Below are positions 20,326 to 30,032 of a DNA stretch of 64,000 nucleotides, piece by piece (the first letter of the stretch is position 1; each line of letters opens with the position of its first letter). The notes under the pieces are model-generated. The model was not told where the DNA came from. It searched no databases and saw only the letters and a program-made list of their open reading frames with translations. Source of the stretch: an uncultured Bacteroidia bacterium (GTDB lineage Bacteria; Bacteroidota; Bacteroidia; Bacteroidales; Prolixibacteraceae); contig CAIXZH010000050.1 in NCBI GenBank assembly GCA_903923905.1, forward strand, positions 1 to 64,000, written 5' to 3'. Made by a program: the position numbers and the translations under genes.

Positions 20326-20357
20326 AAAAAGAACCCCCGGAAATTCATCCGAGGGTT
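20326..20357 (-). terminator. Rho-independent terminator of the lipoprotein gene
   Basis: On the minus strand AACCCTCGGA and TCCGGGGGTT (20348-20357 and 20332-20341) pair as a 10-bp stem with one G-U pair and a 6-base loop, followed by CTTTTT. It begins 24 bases after the lipoprotein stop. Confidence 0.75.
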
Positions 20358-20380
20358 AAAGTTTTTAAGCTTTCAAAGAT

Positions 20381-21004
20381 TTACTTTTTAGCTTTTTTGC
20401 CACCTTTACTTTTTGCTTTGTCAATAACTTCTGTCAATTCAGTGCTGATAGCTTTTGCTTTTTCAACAGCTGGTTTGATTTTGCCAGAAAGAGTTAAGAT
20501 GTCTTCGTTGTTTGTAACACCAGCAGTAACTTCAGTGCCAACAGTTTCAACAGCAGCAATTTCCTGTCCGATAGCTTCAACAGCAGCTTTGCCTTCTTTT
20601 CCCTTAGGAGCTTTTGCTAACAATTCCTTGTTTGCAGCGGTAATGGTACCAAGTTCAGTAAGAGCAGCAGTAACTTCAGCTTTTAAAGCGGCTTTCTTTG
20701 CAGTTGTTTCTTCAACAGCTTTAGCTGCAAGAGTGTTTACTGAAGCAAGAGTTGTCTTAGCAGCATCATAATTGCGGAATAACGCAAATTTTGAATTCTG
20801 CTCTTCAACAGCTGTAACAGCAGTTTTTAATGCTTCAGAAGCAGCATTGAAAGATTCAGGTACATAACGATCAGCACCTGCAGTTTTAGCAGCTTCGATA
20901 GCAACGTTTGCAGCATCAATTTCAGCTTGAGGAGCTTTGGCACAACTAGCCAATGTAACAACTAAAACACTAAAAGCAACCAGTTTTAATAATCCCTTTT
21001 TCAT
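20381..21004 (-). CDS. Alanine-rich helical lipoprotein (DUF4398-like)
   Basis: 207 residues with a type II signal ending LASC (Cys about 21), then an almost wholly helical, Ala/Lys/Glu-rich chain with a basic KSKGGKKAKK tail. An in-frame ATG 39 bases upstream (21043) exists, but only the ATG at 21002-21004 puts the signal peptide first. Residues about 35-100 match the N-terminal helical domain of the L,D-transpeptidase downstream on the same strand. The composition resembles small abundant envelope lipoproteins such as Lpp, and the basic tail could contact the wall; that is inference. It has its own terminator and so is likely a separate, strongly expressed unit. Confidence 0.75.
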   Translation of the reverse strand: MKKGLLKLVAFSVLVVTLASCAKAPQAEIDAANVAIEAAKTAGADRYVPESFNAASEALKTAVTAVEEQNSKFALFRNYDAAKTTLASVNTLAAKAVEETTAKKAALKAEVTAALTELGTITAANKELLAKAPKGKEGKAAVEAIGQEIAAVETVGTEVTAGVTNNEDILTLSGKIKPAVEKAKAISTELTEVIDKAKSKGGKKAKK

Positions 21005-21169
21005 AATTTTGAAGATAAATTTAAAGTAATAAATGTTTTTCAATTCTTAAAAATATACAGTTTAGACGCAAACCTGTGGAGAGGTCACAATATTTTGAGA
21101 TTTTTTTTTAATTTTGACGGGTGAATTATTATAGAATCTTTATTTCTAATGTTTTATCGTTTTTAAAAG

Positions 21170-21736
21170 ATGACAATAAAAAGTTCTGTTAAGGATTATT
21201 CTGATAAGGAAATCATCAGACTTATTAAGCAAGAACACAATACAAACCTTTTTGAAGTGCTTTACAAACGCTACTCAGATAAGGTTTACGACAAATGTTA
21301 TTCTTTGCTGAAAGATAAAACTCTTGCCCAGGAATTTGTACAGGACATATTTTGTAAAGTTTTCGAGCGTCTGACCGACTTTAGAGGGGAATCTAATTTC
21401 TCTACCTGGCTTTATGCGATTACTTATAATAATTGTATAGAGTACCTGCGTACAAAAAAGAAGATGAATTATCCTGACTGGAACAGCCAGCATGAACTAC
21501 CTGACGTAATCGATGAATTGAATGAAAAGGAGATCAATAGTGAACGTCTGATGAAAATCCTTGAATATATCCATCCTGAAGAAAAAGCTTTACTCACCAT
21601 GCATTATATAGATAATGTACCTATAGCCTATATTCAAACTGCATTAAAGATTAGTGAAAGTGCTACCAAAATGCGATTAAAACGGGCCCGGGACCGGGTA
21701 GCATTCTTGTACAAAGAACATTATAATCAAGATTAG
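21170..21736 (+). CDS. RNA polymerase sigma factor, ECF subfamily
   Basis: 188 residues with sigma region 2 (about 25-95; LFEVLYKRYSDKVYDKCYSLL, AQEFVQDIFCKVFERL, FSTWLYAITYNNCIEYLR) and region 4 (about 130-182; ISESATKMRLKRARDRV). No anti-sigma gene with a transmembrane segment follows. The next gene, 57 bp downstream, is a cytoplasmic-looking PepSY-like protein. Target promoters are unknown. Confidence 0.9.
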   Translation: MTIKSSVKDYSDKEIIRLIKQEHNTNLFEVLYKRYSDKVYDKCYSLLKDKTLAQEFVQDIFCKVFERLTDFRGESNFSTWLYAITYNNCIEYLRTKKKMNYPDWNSQHELPDVIDELNEKEINSERLMKILEYIHPEEKALLTMHYIDNVPIAYIQTALKISESATKMRLKRARDRVAFLYKEHYNQD

Positions 21737-21793
21737 TTTTCTTTTTGAATGTGACTTTTGTGTTAAATTCCGTCTCAAAGAGAAAACCATTCT

Positions 21794-22219
21794 ATGAAAG
21801 ATTTTATCCTAAAATACTTATTCCGGATTAATCCCAATACTCCCGGACAACCACTTTTGAAATCATTTGATCTGCTTTTTCCTGAAGCCACCAATGTTGA
21901 ATGGTCAAAAGAAAAGGAAGGTCATTTCGAAGTTATTTTCCGTATTAATGGTATAGAAATGATTGCCTGGTTCGAAAAATCGGGTAAATGGCTTAAAACG
22001 GAGACAAATTACAAAATTGATATGCTTAATCCTGTAATCAGGGAAAAACTCGAAACATTTGGCCAAATCATGAGTTCGATATTTATCGAAAAGGCTGAAT
22101 ATCATCCTATTTATGAGTTTATCATCCGTGACCATTTTCAGGTACGCCATATATTTATTACCGATTCAGAAGGCAATGTAACCGAAAGACGTAATTTCGA
22201 TGAAGGTGAACTCCTTTAA
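21794..22219 (+). CDS. PepSY-like protein of unknown function
   Basis: 141 residues, no signal peptide and no membrane segment. The region about 28-75 (FPEATNVEWSKEKEGHFEVIF..., then WFEKSGKWLKTETNY) has the pattern of the Bacteroidota PepSY-like (putative beta-lactamase-inhibitor-like) repeat, normally periplasmic; a second, weaker copy may span about 85-135. It lies 57 bp behind an ECF sigma gene and is probably cotranscribed. Lack of a signal peptide suggests a cytoplasmic partner or regulator of the sigma factor, which is inference. Confidence 0.6.
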   Translation: MKDFILKYLFRINPNTPGQPLLKSFDLLFPEATNVEWSKEKEGHFEVIFRINGIEMIAWFEKSGKWLKTETNYKIDMLNPVIREKLETFGQIMSSIFIEKAEYHPIYEFIIRDHFQVRHIFITDSEGNVTERRNFDEGELL

Positions 22220-22289
22220 TTAAACCTTATTATTGCATTTACTATCAAAGTATTAAATTGTTCAAAAGATCATTTGGCGGAGGCAATTT

Positions 22290-22862
22290 CTAACTATTTC
22301 CACCTAATTCCCTATAACGATAACAATTAATCAGGTGATCATTGACCATTCCTGTGGCTTGCATATGGGAATAAATGATTGTAGGTCCTACGAAAGTAAA
22401 CCCCCTTTTTTTCATATCCTTCGATATGATCTGGGAACTTTCTGTTTCCGCAGGAACTTCTTTAATAGATTTATGCATGTTATGAATTGTTTGCCCATTT
22501 AAAAATCCCCAGATATACCGGTCAAAACTGCCAAATTTCTCTTGAACAGCGAGAAAAGCCTGAGCATTTTTTACCGTGGATACAATCTTCAACCGGTTTC
22601 TGATAATTCCGGTATTATTCAATAGTTCAACTATTTTATCCTCATTGTAACTGGCTATTCTTTGAGGATTAAAACCATCAAAAGCGAGACGATAACGCTC
22701 TCTTTTCCGCAGTACTGTTAACCAACTCAATCCCGCCTGAGCCCCTTCGAGGGTGAGAAATTCAAAGAGCTTTTGATCGTCATGAACAGGCACCCCCCAT
22801 TCCAGATCGTGATACTGAAGATACAGATCATCCCCTAAACACCAATCACACCTATTTAACAT
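22290..22862 (-). CDS. tag: DNA-3-methyladenine glycosylase I
   Basis: Base-excision repair enzyme that removes 3-methyladenine from alkylated DNA. It has 190 residues. The zinc ligands of the family are all present with E. coli spacing: Cys5, His18, His176 and Cys180. The LEGAQAGLSW stretch holds the conserved catalytic-pocket Glu (about 39). It ends 70 bases from the convergent PepSY-like gene. It is monocistronic. Confidence 0.95.
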   Translation of the reverse strand: MLNRCDWCLGDDLYLQYHDLEWGVPVHDDQKLFEFLTLEGAQAGLSWLTVLRKRERYRLAFDGFNPQRIASYNEDKIVELLNNTGIIRNRLKIVSTVKNAQAFLAVQEKFGSFDRYIWGFLNGQTIHNMHKSIKEVPAETESSQIISKDMKKRGFTFVGPTIIYSHMQATGMVNDHLINCYRYRELGGNS

Positions 22863-22923
22863 GCTTTATACATTATTATATTAAAATTAAAAACCATAAC
22901 TCAGCCAACGAACACAATTTTGC

Positions 22924-22931
22924 TATTTTTG
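22924..22931 (+). promoter_or_regulatory. Putative -7 element before the TPR gene
   Basis: TATTTTTG fits TAnnTTTG and lies 29 bases before the ATG at 22961. No convincing -33 element. Confidence 0.4.
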
Positions 22932-22960
22932 CACACTTACAAATTGCTATTCACCTTCTG

Positions 22961-25021
22961 ATGAAGAAAATATTTACCATACTTATTTTTGCAGGCATTT
23001 CATTGTCAACATTCGCCCAACTCAATATTGATCAGTATTTTTATATTGGACGTAGCCGGATTTATTTCGGAAATTACGTCAGTGCAATAGAAAATTTAAA
23101 TATAGTTATAAAACTAAGACCCAATCTCCCGGAACCCTACTTTTTCAGGGGAATGGCAAAGCATTATATCGATGACTACCGGGGGGCTAAAAATGATTAT
23201 GATAAAGCCATAGATATCAAACCATTCTATCCTGAAGCCTATATGTACCGGGGTATGGCCAACTATGAGCTTAAAAACTACAAAGAGGCGTTAAGTGATT
23301 ACACCAAAGCGCTTGAATATAAGAGTGATGATCAGGCTATTTATACCAACCGGGGAATCACCAAAGCCGCTTTGGAAGATCTCCCTGGTGCAATAGACGA
23401 TTATACTAAGGCACTCGAAATTGATCCGTTGCAGGCCAATACATTTCTCAACAGAAGCTCCGCCAAACAAATGAAAAATGATTTGGACGGCGCTATCAAA
23501 GATTGCGACGAAGCGATTAAGATCAGACCTCACTATGCCAGTGCCTACCTGATGAGGGGAATTGCCAAATTTGAGAAACAGGATTATGCCAGTGCATTGA
23601 AGGATTACGATCTATGTATCAGGCTCGACCCAAAAATGGCCCAGGCATTTGCCAATCGCGGAATTGTCAAACATAAACTCGATGATACAAGGGGTGCAAT
23701 TCCCGATTACGATATGGCTATCAAATTAAACCCGGAAATTGCCGTTGCCTGGCTAAACCGGGGCATCGCAAAAGAATCTCTTAAAATCCCCGGCTTTGAA
23801 GCAGATTTTGCAGTTGCAGAACAACTTGATCCAAAATTCGCCCAATACAGAAAACGTATCGACGCTGAACAGGAAAAGGAAAAACAAAGACGCTTGTATG
23901 GATTCGTACTGCCAACAGCCAATCAAAAATCCCAGAATAAAAACGGCCAGAATAAACAGGCAAATACGAATCCGCAGAACCAACAGGCTAATGCCAATCA
24001 GACAAACCAGCAATCGAATGTGAATCAGCAAAATCAAATTGCGGCTGGTGGAGGATCTGCCAGTCAGGCTAATGCATTAGCCCAAAATAATACTAATAGT
24101 GGAACTGCTACCGATTCAACAGCAGTAGAACAGGAAAACAATAAGGGACCTGTAACCCAAAAACGCGCCCGGCGAAATATTATTGTAAATACCGGAGGTG
24201 AAGTGACCGAAACTGAGATCGCCAGGGGAATGGTTCAGAACCGGAACGTGAAGATTGAATTGAAACCCGAATTCATTATTTCAATTTTCCATAAAGATTC
24301 AGTGGATTATCAGAGATTACAGTATTACAGCATGGAGGTGGATGCCATGAATCGTAAAAACAACAATCAGCCTTTCATGCTCATCACCAATAAACCAGTC
24401 AAAAACGATGATTGGAGAAGTGAAGAATACAATGAAAATATCACTCTTTGGGAGAAAAAGATACAAAATAATAAGAAAAATCCGGATTCCTATTTCAACA
24501 GGGCAATCTATTATGAACTCTTGAAAAACTACAATCAGGCAATTGAAGATTATAACCGAACGATTAAAATAGATGGTCGGAATGTCTTGGCTTATTTCAG
24601 CCGGGCCAACGCTATGACCAAACGGGTCGATTTCATCCGGATGCCGGGGATTCTTCCGGAGCCGACAACACTAAATATAAACGGGGCTAAAGCTTCACCG
24701 GATGCTCCTAAGGAAGAGAAAATCCTGGATTACGAAGATATCATAAAAGATTACGAATCAATATTATACATGAATCCAAGATTCATATTTGCATGGTATA
24801 ATATGGGAAATACAAAAGTTAAAAAGAAAGATTACCTGGGTGCTATTAACGACTACTCAAAAGCGATAGAACTTGAACCCGATTTTGCTGAGGCCTATTT
24901 TAACCGGGGATTGACCCGAATCTATCTGGATGATATGGAGGGTGGCTCACTCGATTTAAGTAAGGCAGGAGAATTAGGGCTTACTGACGCTTACAATGTA
25001 ATTAAAAGGTATTGTAACTAA
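22961..25021 (+). CDS. Exported tetratricopeptide-repeat protein
   Basis: 686 residues with a signal peptide (about 1-19, cleaved after FAQ). Seven to eight TPR units fill about 22-300 (repeats ending in DYDKAIDIKP, DYTKALEYKS, DYTKALEIDP and so on). A low-complexity Asn/Gln-rich linker (about 318-400) precedes a small non-repeat part. A second TPR block (about 500-680) follows. Such proteins act as periplasmic or outer-membrane scaffolds in Bacteroidota; the partner is unknown. The Q/N linker looks like a flexible hinge between two TPR superhelices. It lies 58 bp upstream of rarA and may be cotranscribed. Confidence 0.85.
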   Translation: MKKIFTILIFAGISLSTFAQLNIDQYFYIGRSRIYFGNYVSAIENLNIVIKLRPNLPEPYFFRGMAKHYIDDYRGAKNDYDKAIDIKPFYPEAYMYRGMANYELKNYKEALSDYTKALEYKSDDQAIYTNRGITKAALEDLPGAIDDYTKALEIDPLQANTFLNRSSAKQMKNDLDGAIKDCDEAIKIRPHYASAYLMRGIAKFEKQDYASALKDYDLCIRLDPKMAQAFANRGIVKHKLDDTRGAIPDYDMAIKLNPEIAVAWLNRGIAKESLKIPGFEADFAVAEQLDPKFAQYRKRIDAEQEKEKQRRLYGFVLPTANQKSQNKNGQNKQANTNPQNQQANANQTNQQSNVNQQNQIAAGGGSASQANALAQNNTNSGTATDSTAVEQENNKGPVTQKRARRNIIVNTGGEVTETEIARGMVQNRNVKIELKPEFIISIFHKDSVDYQRLQYYSMEVDAMNRKNNNQPFMLITNKPVKNDDWRSEEYNENITLWEKKIQNNKKNPDSYFNRAIYYELLKNYNQAIEDYNRTIKIDGRNVLAYFSRANAMTKRVDFIRMPGILPEPTTLNINGAKASPDAPKEEKILDYEDIIKDYESILYMNPRFIFAWYNMGNTKVKKKDYLGAINDYSKAIELEPDFAEAYFNRGLTRIYLDDMEGGSLDLSKAGELGLTDAYNVIKRYCN

Positions 25022-25079
25022 CAGGATCCTGGTCAGGTTTTCTCCCGCAAATTATTAACGGTATAATTTCATTCAACGT

Positions 25080-26351
25080 ATGTCCAACCAACCCCTGGCA
25101 GAAAGATTAAGGCCCTCGACTCTGAAGGACTATATTGGCCAGAAACATTTGGTTGGCGAGGGTGCGGTACTCCGGAAAATGATTGACTCCGGAAACCTCT
25201 CCTCCATCATTCTTTGGGGACCACCCGGTGTTGGAAAAACAACCCTTGCAAAAATTATCGCCAATTCACTGAACCGCCCCTTCTATATACTAAGTGCCAT
25301 TAATTCAGGGGTAAAGGATGTTCGTGAAGTAATTGATAAGGCCAGAAGTAACCGCTTCTTTACCGCCCCAAATCCGATCTTATTCATCGATGAAATTCAC
25401 AGGTTTAGTAAGGCGCAACAGGATTCGCTGCTTGGAGCTGTAGAACAGGGTCTTGTGACCTTGATTGGCGCTACTACGGAGAATCCATCTTTTGAAGTGA
25501 TCTCTCCCCTCCTCTCCCGCTGTCAGGTTTACATCCTGAAATCGCTTGAGAAAGAGGATCTAATCACCTTGCTTAACCATGCTCTTTCTTCAGATTATGA
25601 GATCAGTAAACGAAAAATAATAGTGGAGGAGAATGAAGCAATTCTCCGGTTCTCAGGTGGTGATGCCCGCAAATTGCTTAATGTTCTCGAAATTGTATTG
25701 AATGCGGTCACCGGGGGCGAGGTAATTATTACCAACGAACTGGTAACAAATCAATTACAGGCCAACCTGGCATTGTATGACAAAAACGGAGAGATGCATT
25801 ACGATATCATCTCGGCCTTTATCAAAAGCATACGCGGAGGTGACCCGGATGGCGCAGTCTATTACCTGGCAAGAATGATTGAAGGTGGCGAGGATGTCAA
25901 ATTCATCGCACGCCGGTTGCTGATATTATCCTCTGAAGATGTGGGACTTGCAAACCCAAATGCGTTTCTGATTGCACAAAATACCTTTGACGCTGTTCAT
26001 AAAATAGGAATGCCCGAATCCCGCATTATCTTATCCGAGTGCACCATTTACCTGGCCACCTCTCCCAAAAGCAATTCAGCTTATGAGGCTATCGATGCCG
26101 CCCTGGCTGAGGTGCGCGAATCAGGCCATCTTCCCATACCGCTCCACCTGCGGAATGCTCCCACCAAACTGATGAAAGATCTCGGTTATGGGAAAGAGTA
26201 TAAATATGCCCATGCCTACGAAGGGAATTTTGTCGATCAGGAGTTTCTCCCAGAAAAAATCAAAGACAAACGATTCTATACCCCTCAAAACAATGCTTCA
26301 GAGCAAAAAATTCTTGAAAGGCTCAGGATGTGGTGGAAAAAAAGATATTAA
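25080..26351 (+). CDS. rarA: Replication-associated recombination protein A (AAA+ ATPase)
   Basis: 423 residues, clamp-loader-like AAA+ ATPase of the RarA/MgsA/WRNIP1 family that acts at stalled forks. The Walker A motif GPPGVGKTT is at about 47-55, the Walker B motif ILFIDEIHRF follows, and sensor 1 is in IGATTENPSFE. The C-terminal half (DGAVYYLARMIEGGEDVKFIARRLLILSSEDVG and the LRNAPTKLMKDLGYG region) is the family tetramerisation part. Full length and intact. Confidence 0.95.
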   Translation: MSNQPLAERLRPSTLKDYIGQKHLVGEGAVLRKMIDSGNLSSIILWGPPGVGKTTLAKIIANSLNRPFYILSAINSGVKDVREVIDKARSNRFFTAPNPILFIDEIHRFSKAQQDSLLGAVEQGLVTLIGATTENPSFEVISPLLSRCQVYILKSLEKEDLITLLNHALSSDYEISKRKIIVEENEAILRFSGGDARKLLNVLEIVLNAVTGGEVIITNELVTNQLQANLALYDKNGEMHYDIISAFIKSIRGGDPDGAVYYLARMIEGGEDVKFIARRLLILSSEDVGLANPNAFLIAQNTFDAVHKIGMPESRIILSECTIYLATSPKSNSAYEAIDAALAEVRESGHLPIPLHLRNAPTKLMKDLGYGKEYKYAHAYEGNFVDQEFLPEKIKDKRFYTPQNNASEQKILERLRMWWKKRY

Positions 26352-26488
26352 GGAACCACGGCTTCGCAGCACAAATTCTGAACAAAAAGTTAATGTCAGA
26401 CGTTAGCAATATATAAGAAATAAAAGATAAATGATCTGCAGCGGAATCCCTTTGCTGATTTCAGAATAATCACGATAAAATTAAGCAT

Positions 26489-29400
26489 ATGGCAATTCTC
26501 GTAGCTATAAAACACAATACCTCATATAAATACGATCATTTAATAAACATGGGTCCCCATGTCATCCGGTTAAAACCCGCCCCCCATTGCCGCACAAAAA
26601 TCCATTCCTATTCCTTAAATATTGAGCCAAAGGAACATTTTATAAATTGGCAGCAGGATCCCTTCGGAAATTACCTGGCCCGGATTGTCATGCATGAAAA
26701 AGTAAAAGAATTTAAAGTCGGCGTTGAAGTAATAACCGAGATGACAGTGATTAATCCATTTGATTTCTTTGTTGAAGAGTATGCCGGAAAATTCCCGTTT
26801 CAATATGTTAAACAAGATATTAAAGAATTGGCCCCTTATTTTGAACTATCAGAAAATGGTCCGTTTTTAAAGCATTGGATAGCGAAGCTTGCCCAATTTA
26901 AGGATATGTCAATCGTTGATTTTCTGGTGGCAGTAAATAGTGAACTTTACAAAGAGCTGGAATATACAGTCAGGATGGAACCCGGAGTTTTTACCTGCGA
27001 AGAGACTCTTCAAAAAAAATTGGGTTCATGCCGTGATTCAGCCTGGGTTCTGGTGCAATCCATGCGTCATCTTGGGCTTGCTTCGCGGTTTGTATCGGGT
27101 TACCTGGTACAACTCAAAGCAGACCAAAAGGCTTTGGGTGGTCCATCAGGAGCTGAAAAAGATTTTACTGATTTACATGCCTGGTGCGAGGTTTATATTC
27201 CCGGCGCAGGTTGGATCGGACTCGATCCAACTTCGGGATTACTGGCCGGAGAAGGGCATATTCCGTTATGTTGCACACCTGCACCATCAAGCGCAGCTCC
27301 AATTACCGGTGCAATTGATCCGTGTAATGTGGAGTTTACCCATTCAAATGAAGTTATTCGCATTCATGAAGATCCACGTGTAACCAAACCTTACTCGGAT
27401 CAGCAATGGGCTGAAATAATGGCACTTGGCAACGTTGTTGACCATAAACTGGAAGCTGGTGATGTTCGTCTAACAATGGGTGGAGAACCCACCTTCGTTT
27501 CTGTCGACGACATGGAATCGGACCAATGGAATACTGCTGCTGATGGTAAAGAAAAACAAAAATTGGCCAATTCGCTGATCAAAAAACTCAGTGTCCATTT
27601 TGGTGCAGGTGGTTTATTCCATTATGGCCAGGGAAAATGGTATCCGGGTGAACCGACTCCAAGATGGCAAATGGCTTTGTACTGGAGAAAAGACGGGAAG
27701 CCAATATGGAAAAACAAGAAATTGCTGGCTGATTTCAGCAAGGACGATATTTATACTGTTGAAAATGCCAGAAGATTTATGGTTCAACTGACCAAAATGC
27801 TGGGAGTATCCGAGAATAACATCATCGCGGGGTACGAGGATGCCTTCTACTACCTCTGGACTGAACGCAAACTTCCGGTAAATATTGATCCTGCAAATAT
27901 GAACCTTAAAGATTCTCTCGAGCGAAAAACGCTTATGGAACAGCTCGACAGAGGATTGAATAGCCCGGCAGGCTACGTATTACCCCTTCAGTGGGCTTAT
28001 CCCAAAAAAGGATGGATCTCGTGTAAATGGGAATTCCGTGGAGAAAATATGTTCCTGATTCCGGGAAATTCCCAAATGGGACATCGCTTACCACTTGATT
28101 CACTTCCTGTTGTGCCAGAGTCTAAGAAACCAAAACCTATCGAGCGAAGTCCTTTTGAAGAGATCGTAAATCTGGGTGATTTTCATAAATCAGTTGAAGA
28201 AAGGTCTATGACAATACCTGATTATGCCATTCCTGATGAACTATTAAATCCCAAAATATACGACTTCAAGAAAGAGGATGAGGAAATCAATAAAAATAAA
28301 CATCTCCCCTTTCAGAAATCAAAAGAGCTAAAGGATGAATTTGCTCCTTTATTTGATTCATTTACAATTAGAACAGCTATTGTGTCAGAGATCAGGGAAG
28401 GAAAGATTCACCTCTTTTTGCCGCCTGCCGAAATGATAGAGCATTACCTGGACCTCGTAGCAGCCATTGAACTGACCGCCGAGGCGCTTCAAATTCCGGT
28501 TGTTGTTGAAGGCTATGCCCCTCCTAAGGATAAACGGATTGAAAAATTGATGGTTACTCCCGACCCCGGGGTAATCGAAGTGAATATTCATCCGGCGAAA
28601 TCATGGGATGAAGTTGTAAATAACTACAACATACTCTTTGAATCGGCCCTTGATAGCAGGCTTGGTTCAGAGAAATTTATGCTCGACGGGAAACACACCG
28701 GAACAGGTGGCGGAAACCACATAACCTTGGGGGGAATCACCCCATCTGATTCACCGTTATTGAGGCGGCCCGATCTTTTGAGAAGTATGTTGACTTTCTG
28801 GCAGCACCACCCGGGATTATCCTATCTCTTTTCCACCGCATTCATCGGGCCTACCAGTCAGGCTCCCCGGGTTGACGAGGGACGACAAGAACTACTTTAT
28901 GAACTTGAAATTGCTTTTGCCCAGATTCCTGAGCCGGGACAGGGAGATGTTCCATTTTGGTTGGTCGACCGGTTATTCAGGAATTTGCTGATCGATCTTA
29001 CTGGCAACACGCACAGGGCAGAATTCTGCATCGATAAACTTTATTCCCCCGATTCCTCAACAGGGAGATTGGGAATCCTAGAATTAAGGGGGTTTGATAT
29101 GCCGCCAAACAAGCAGATGTGCCTGGTTCAGCTTCTTTTAATCAGGACTTTGGTAGCCTGGTTCTGGGAAAAACCCTATAAAGGAAAACTGGTTCGCTGG
29201 GGTACAGAATTACATGATAAATTTCTTACGCATCACTTTGTAAAAGATGACCTTAAAGATATTGTGAATCAATTGAATGATGCCGGATATCCCTTTGATG
29301 TCAACTGGCTGGAACCATTTTTCGAGTTTAGGTTCCCCCACATCGGCAGAGTGAAATTTAAGGATATCGAACTGTCTTTGCGCACTGCCATTGAACCCTG

Positions 29401-29962
29401 GAATGTTTTGGGTGAAGAGATGTCCAGTTCGGGAACGGCACGTTTTGTGGATTCATCCGTAGAGCGGATTGAATTAAAAGCAACCGGGTTAACTGGAGAA
29501 CGATATGCCATTTTATGTAACGGGATGCGGATTCCAATGGCCAACACCGGAACAAAAGGGGAATTTGTAGCCTCCCTGCGTTACAGGGCCTGGCAACCAC
29601 CCTCAGCACTCCATCCGAATCTTGGAGTTGACACGCCTTTGGTATTCGATATCTTTGATTTATGGGTAGGTAAATCTGTGGCAGGGTGTACATACCATGT
29701 TTTTCATCCCGGTGGAAGAGCCTATGATTCCTTTCCTGTTAACAGTTTTGAGGCTGAAGGGAGGCGTGTATCCCGTTTCTACAATGAAAATCATACCCAG
29801 GGAGTTTATACTCCAAAGGAAATCAGTCCCGATATTAAAAGATATATTTTGGAAAAGGAGGTGGAAATCGATCAGAAAATTGCCCTGACTCCAACAATTA
29901 TTGAACCTGATCCGGAGTATCCTCACACCTTTGATTTGCGTAAGTATAAGCTGAAAAGGTAA
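26489..29962 (+). CDS. Transglutaminase-like/DUF2126 fusion protein
   Basis: 1157 residues. The N-terminal beta-sandwich (about 1-90, Bact_transglu_N type) precedes a transglutaminase-like core with the triad Cys181 (GSCRDSAW), His230 (LHAWCEV) and Asp246 (GLDPTSG). From about 320 (LTMGGEPTFVS) to the end the DUF2126 part follows, with the GGNHITLGG and EFCIDKLY motifs. DUF2126 is reported in comparative genomics as a circularly permuted amidoligase-like domain tied to alpha-E, transglutaminase and ATP-grasp genes. These are exactly the neighbours here, but on the opposite strand. The protein has no signal peptide, so it acts in the cytosol. It may form and hydrolyse or transfer amide bonds on one substrate. 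Confidence 0.85.
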   Translation: MAILVAIKHNTSYKYDHLINMGPHVIRLKPAPHCRTKIHSYSLNIEPKEHFINWQQDPFGNYLARIVMHEKVKEFKVGVEVITEMTVINPFDFFVEEYAGKFPFQYVKQDIKELAPYFELSENGPFLKHWIAKLAQFKDMSIVDFLVAVNSELYKELEYTVRMEPGVFTCEETLQKKLGSCRDSAWVLVQSMRHLGLASRFVSGYLVQLKADQKALGGPSGAEKDFTDLHAWCEVYIPGAGWIGLDPTSGLLAGEGHIPLCCTPAPSSAAPITGAIDPCNVEFTHSNEVIRIHEDPRVTKPYSDQQWAEIMALGNVVDHKLEAGDVRLTMGGEPTFVSVDDMESDQWNTAADGKEKQKLANSLIKKLSVHFGAGGLFHYGQGKWYPGEPTPRWQMALYWRKDGKPIWKNKKLLADFSKDDIYTVENARRFMVQLTKMLGVSENNIIAGYEDAFYYLWTERKLPVNIDPANMNLKDSLERKTLMEQLDRGLNSPAGYVLPLQWAYPKKGWISCKWEFRGENMFLIPGNSQMGHRLPLDSLPVVPESKKPKPIERSPFEEIVNLGDFHKSVEERSMTIPDYAIPDELLNPKIYDFKKEDEEINKNKHLPFQKSKELKDEFAPLFDSFTIRTAIVSEIREGKIHLFLPPAEMIEHYLDLVAAIELTAEALQIPVVVEGYAPPKDKRIEKLMVTPDPGVIEVNIHPAKSWDEVVNNYNILFESALDSRLGSEKFMLDGKHTGTGGGNHITLGGITPSDSPLLRRPDLLRSMLTFWQHHPGLSYLFSTAFIGPTSQAPRVDEGRQELLYELEIAFAQIPEPGQGDVPFWLVDRLFRNLLIDLTGNTHRAEFCIDKLYSPDSSTGRLGILELRGFDMPPNKQMCLVQLLLIRTLVAWFWEKPYKGKLVRWGTELHDKFLTHHFVKDDLKDIVNQLNDAGYPFDVNWLEPFFEFRFPHIGRVKFKDIELSLRTAIEPWNVLGEEMSSSGTARFVDSSVERIELKATGLTGERYAILCNGMRIPMANTGTKGEFVASLRYRAWQPPSALHPNLGVDTPLVFDIFDLWVGKSVAGCTYHVFHPGGRAYDSFPVNSFEAEGRRVSRFYNENHTQGVYTPKEISPDIKRYILEKEVEIDQKIALTPTIIEPDPEYPHTFDLRKYKLKR

Positions 29963-29976
29963 TCTTATGAAGATGC

Positions 29977-30015
29977 GACCGGGTGACTGTTCAGGTCATG
30001 AATAGTCACCCGGTC
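29977..30015. terminator. Large hairpin between convergent DUF2126 and Anbu genes
   Basis: GACCGGGTGACT (29977-29988) and AGTCACCCGGTC (30004-30015) form a 12-bp stem. A wobble pair and TTC/GAA extend it, leaving a 7-base loop. It lies 15 bases after one stop and 17 before the other, and it shares its design with the hairpin at 37377-37421. Confidence 0.65.
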
Positions 30016-30032
30016 ACTAAAATACAATTCTC

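Noticed and set aside
20283-20771. 162-residue open frame on the plus strand
   Set aside because: It lies opposite the lipoprotein gene and has the low-complexity Ala/Ser/Val composition expected of its antisense; the lipoprotein has signal peptide, start and terminator.
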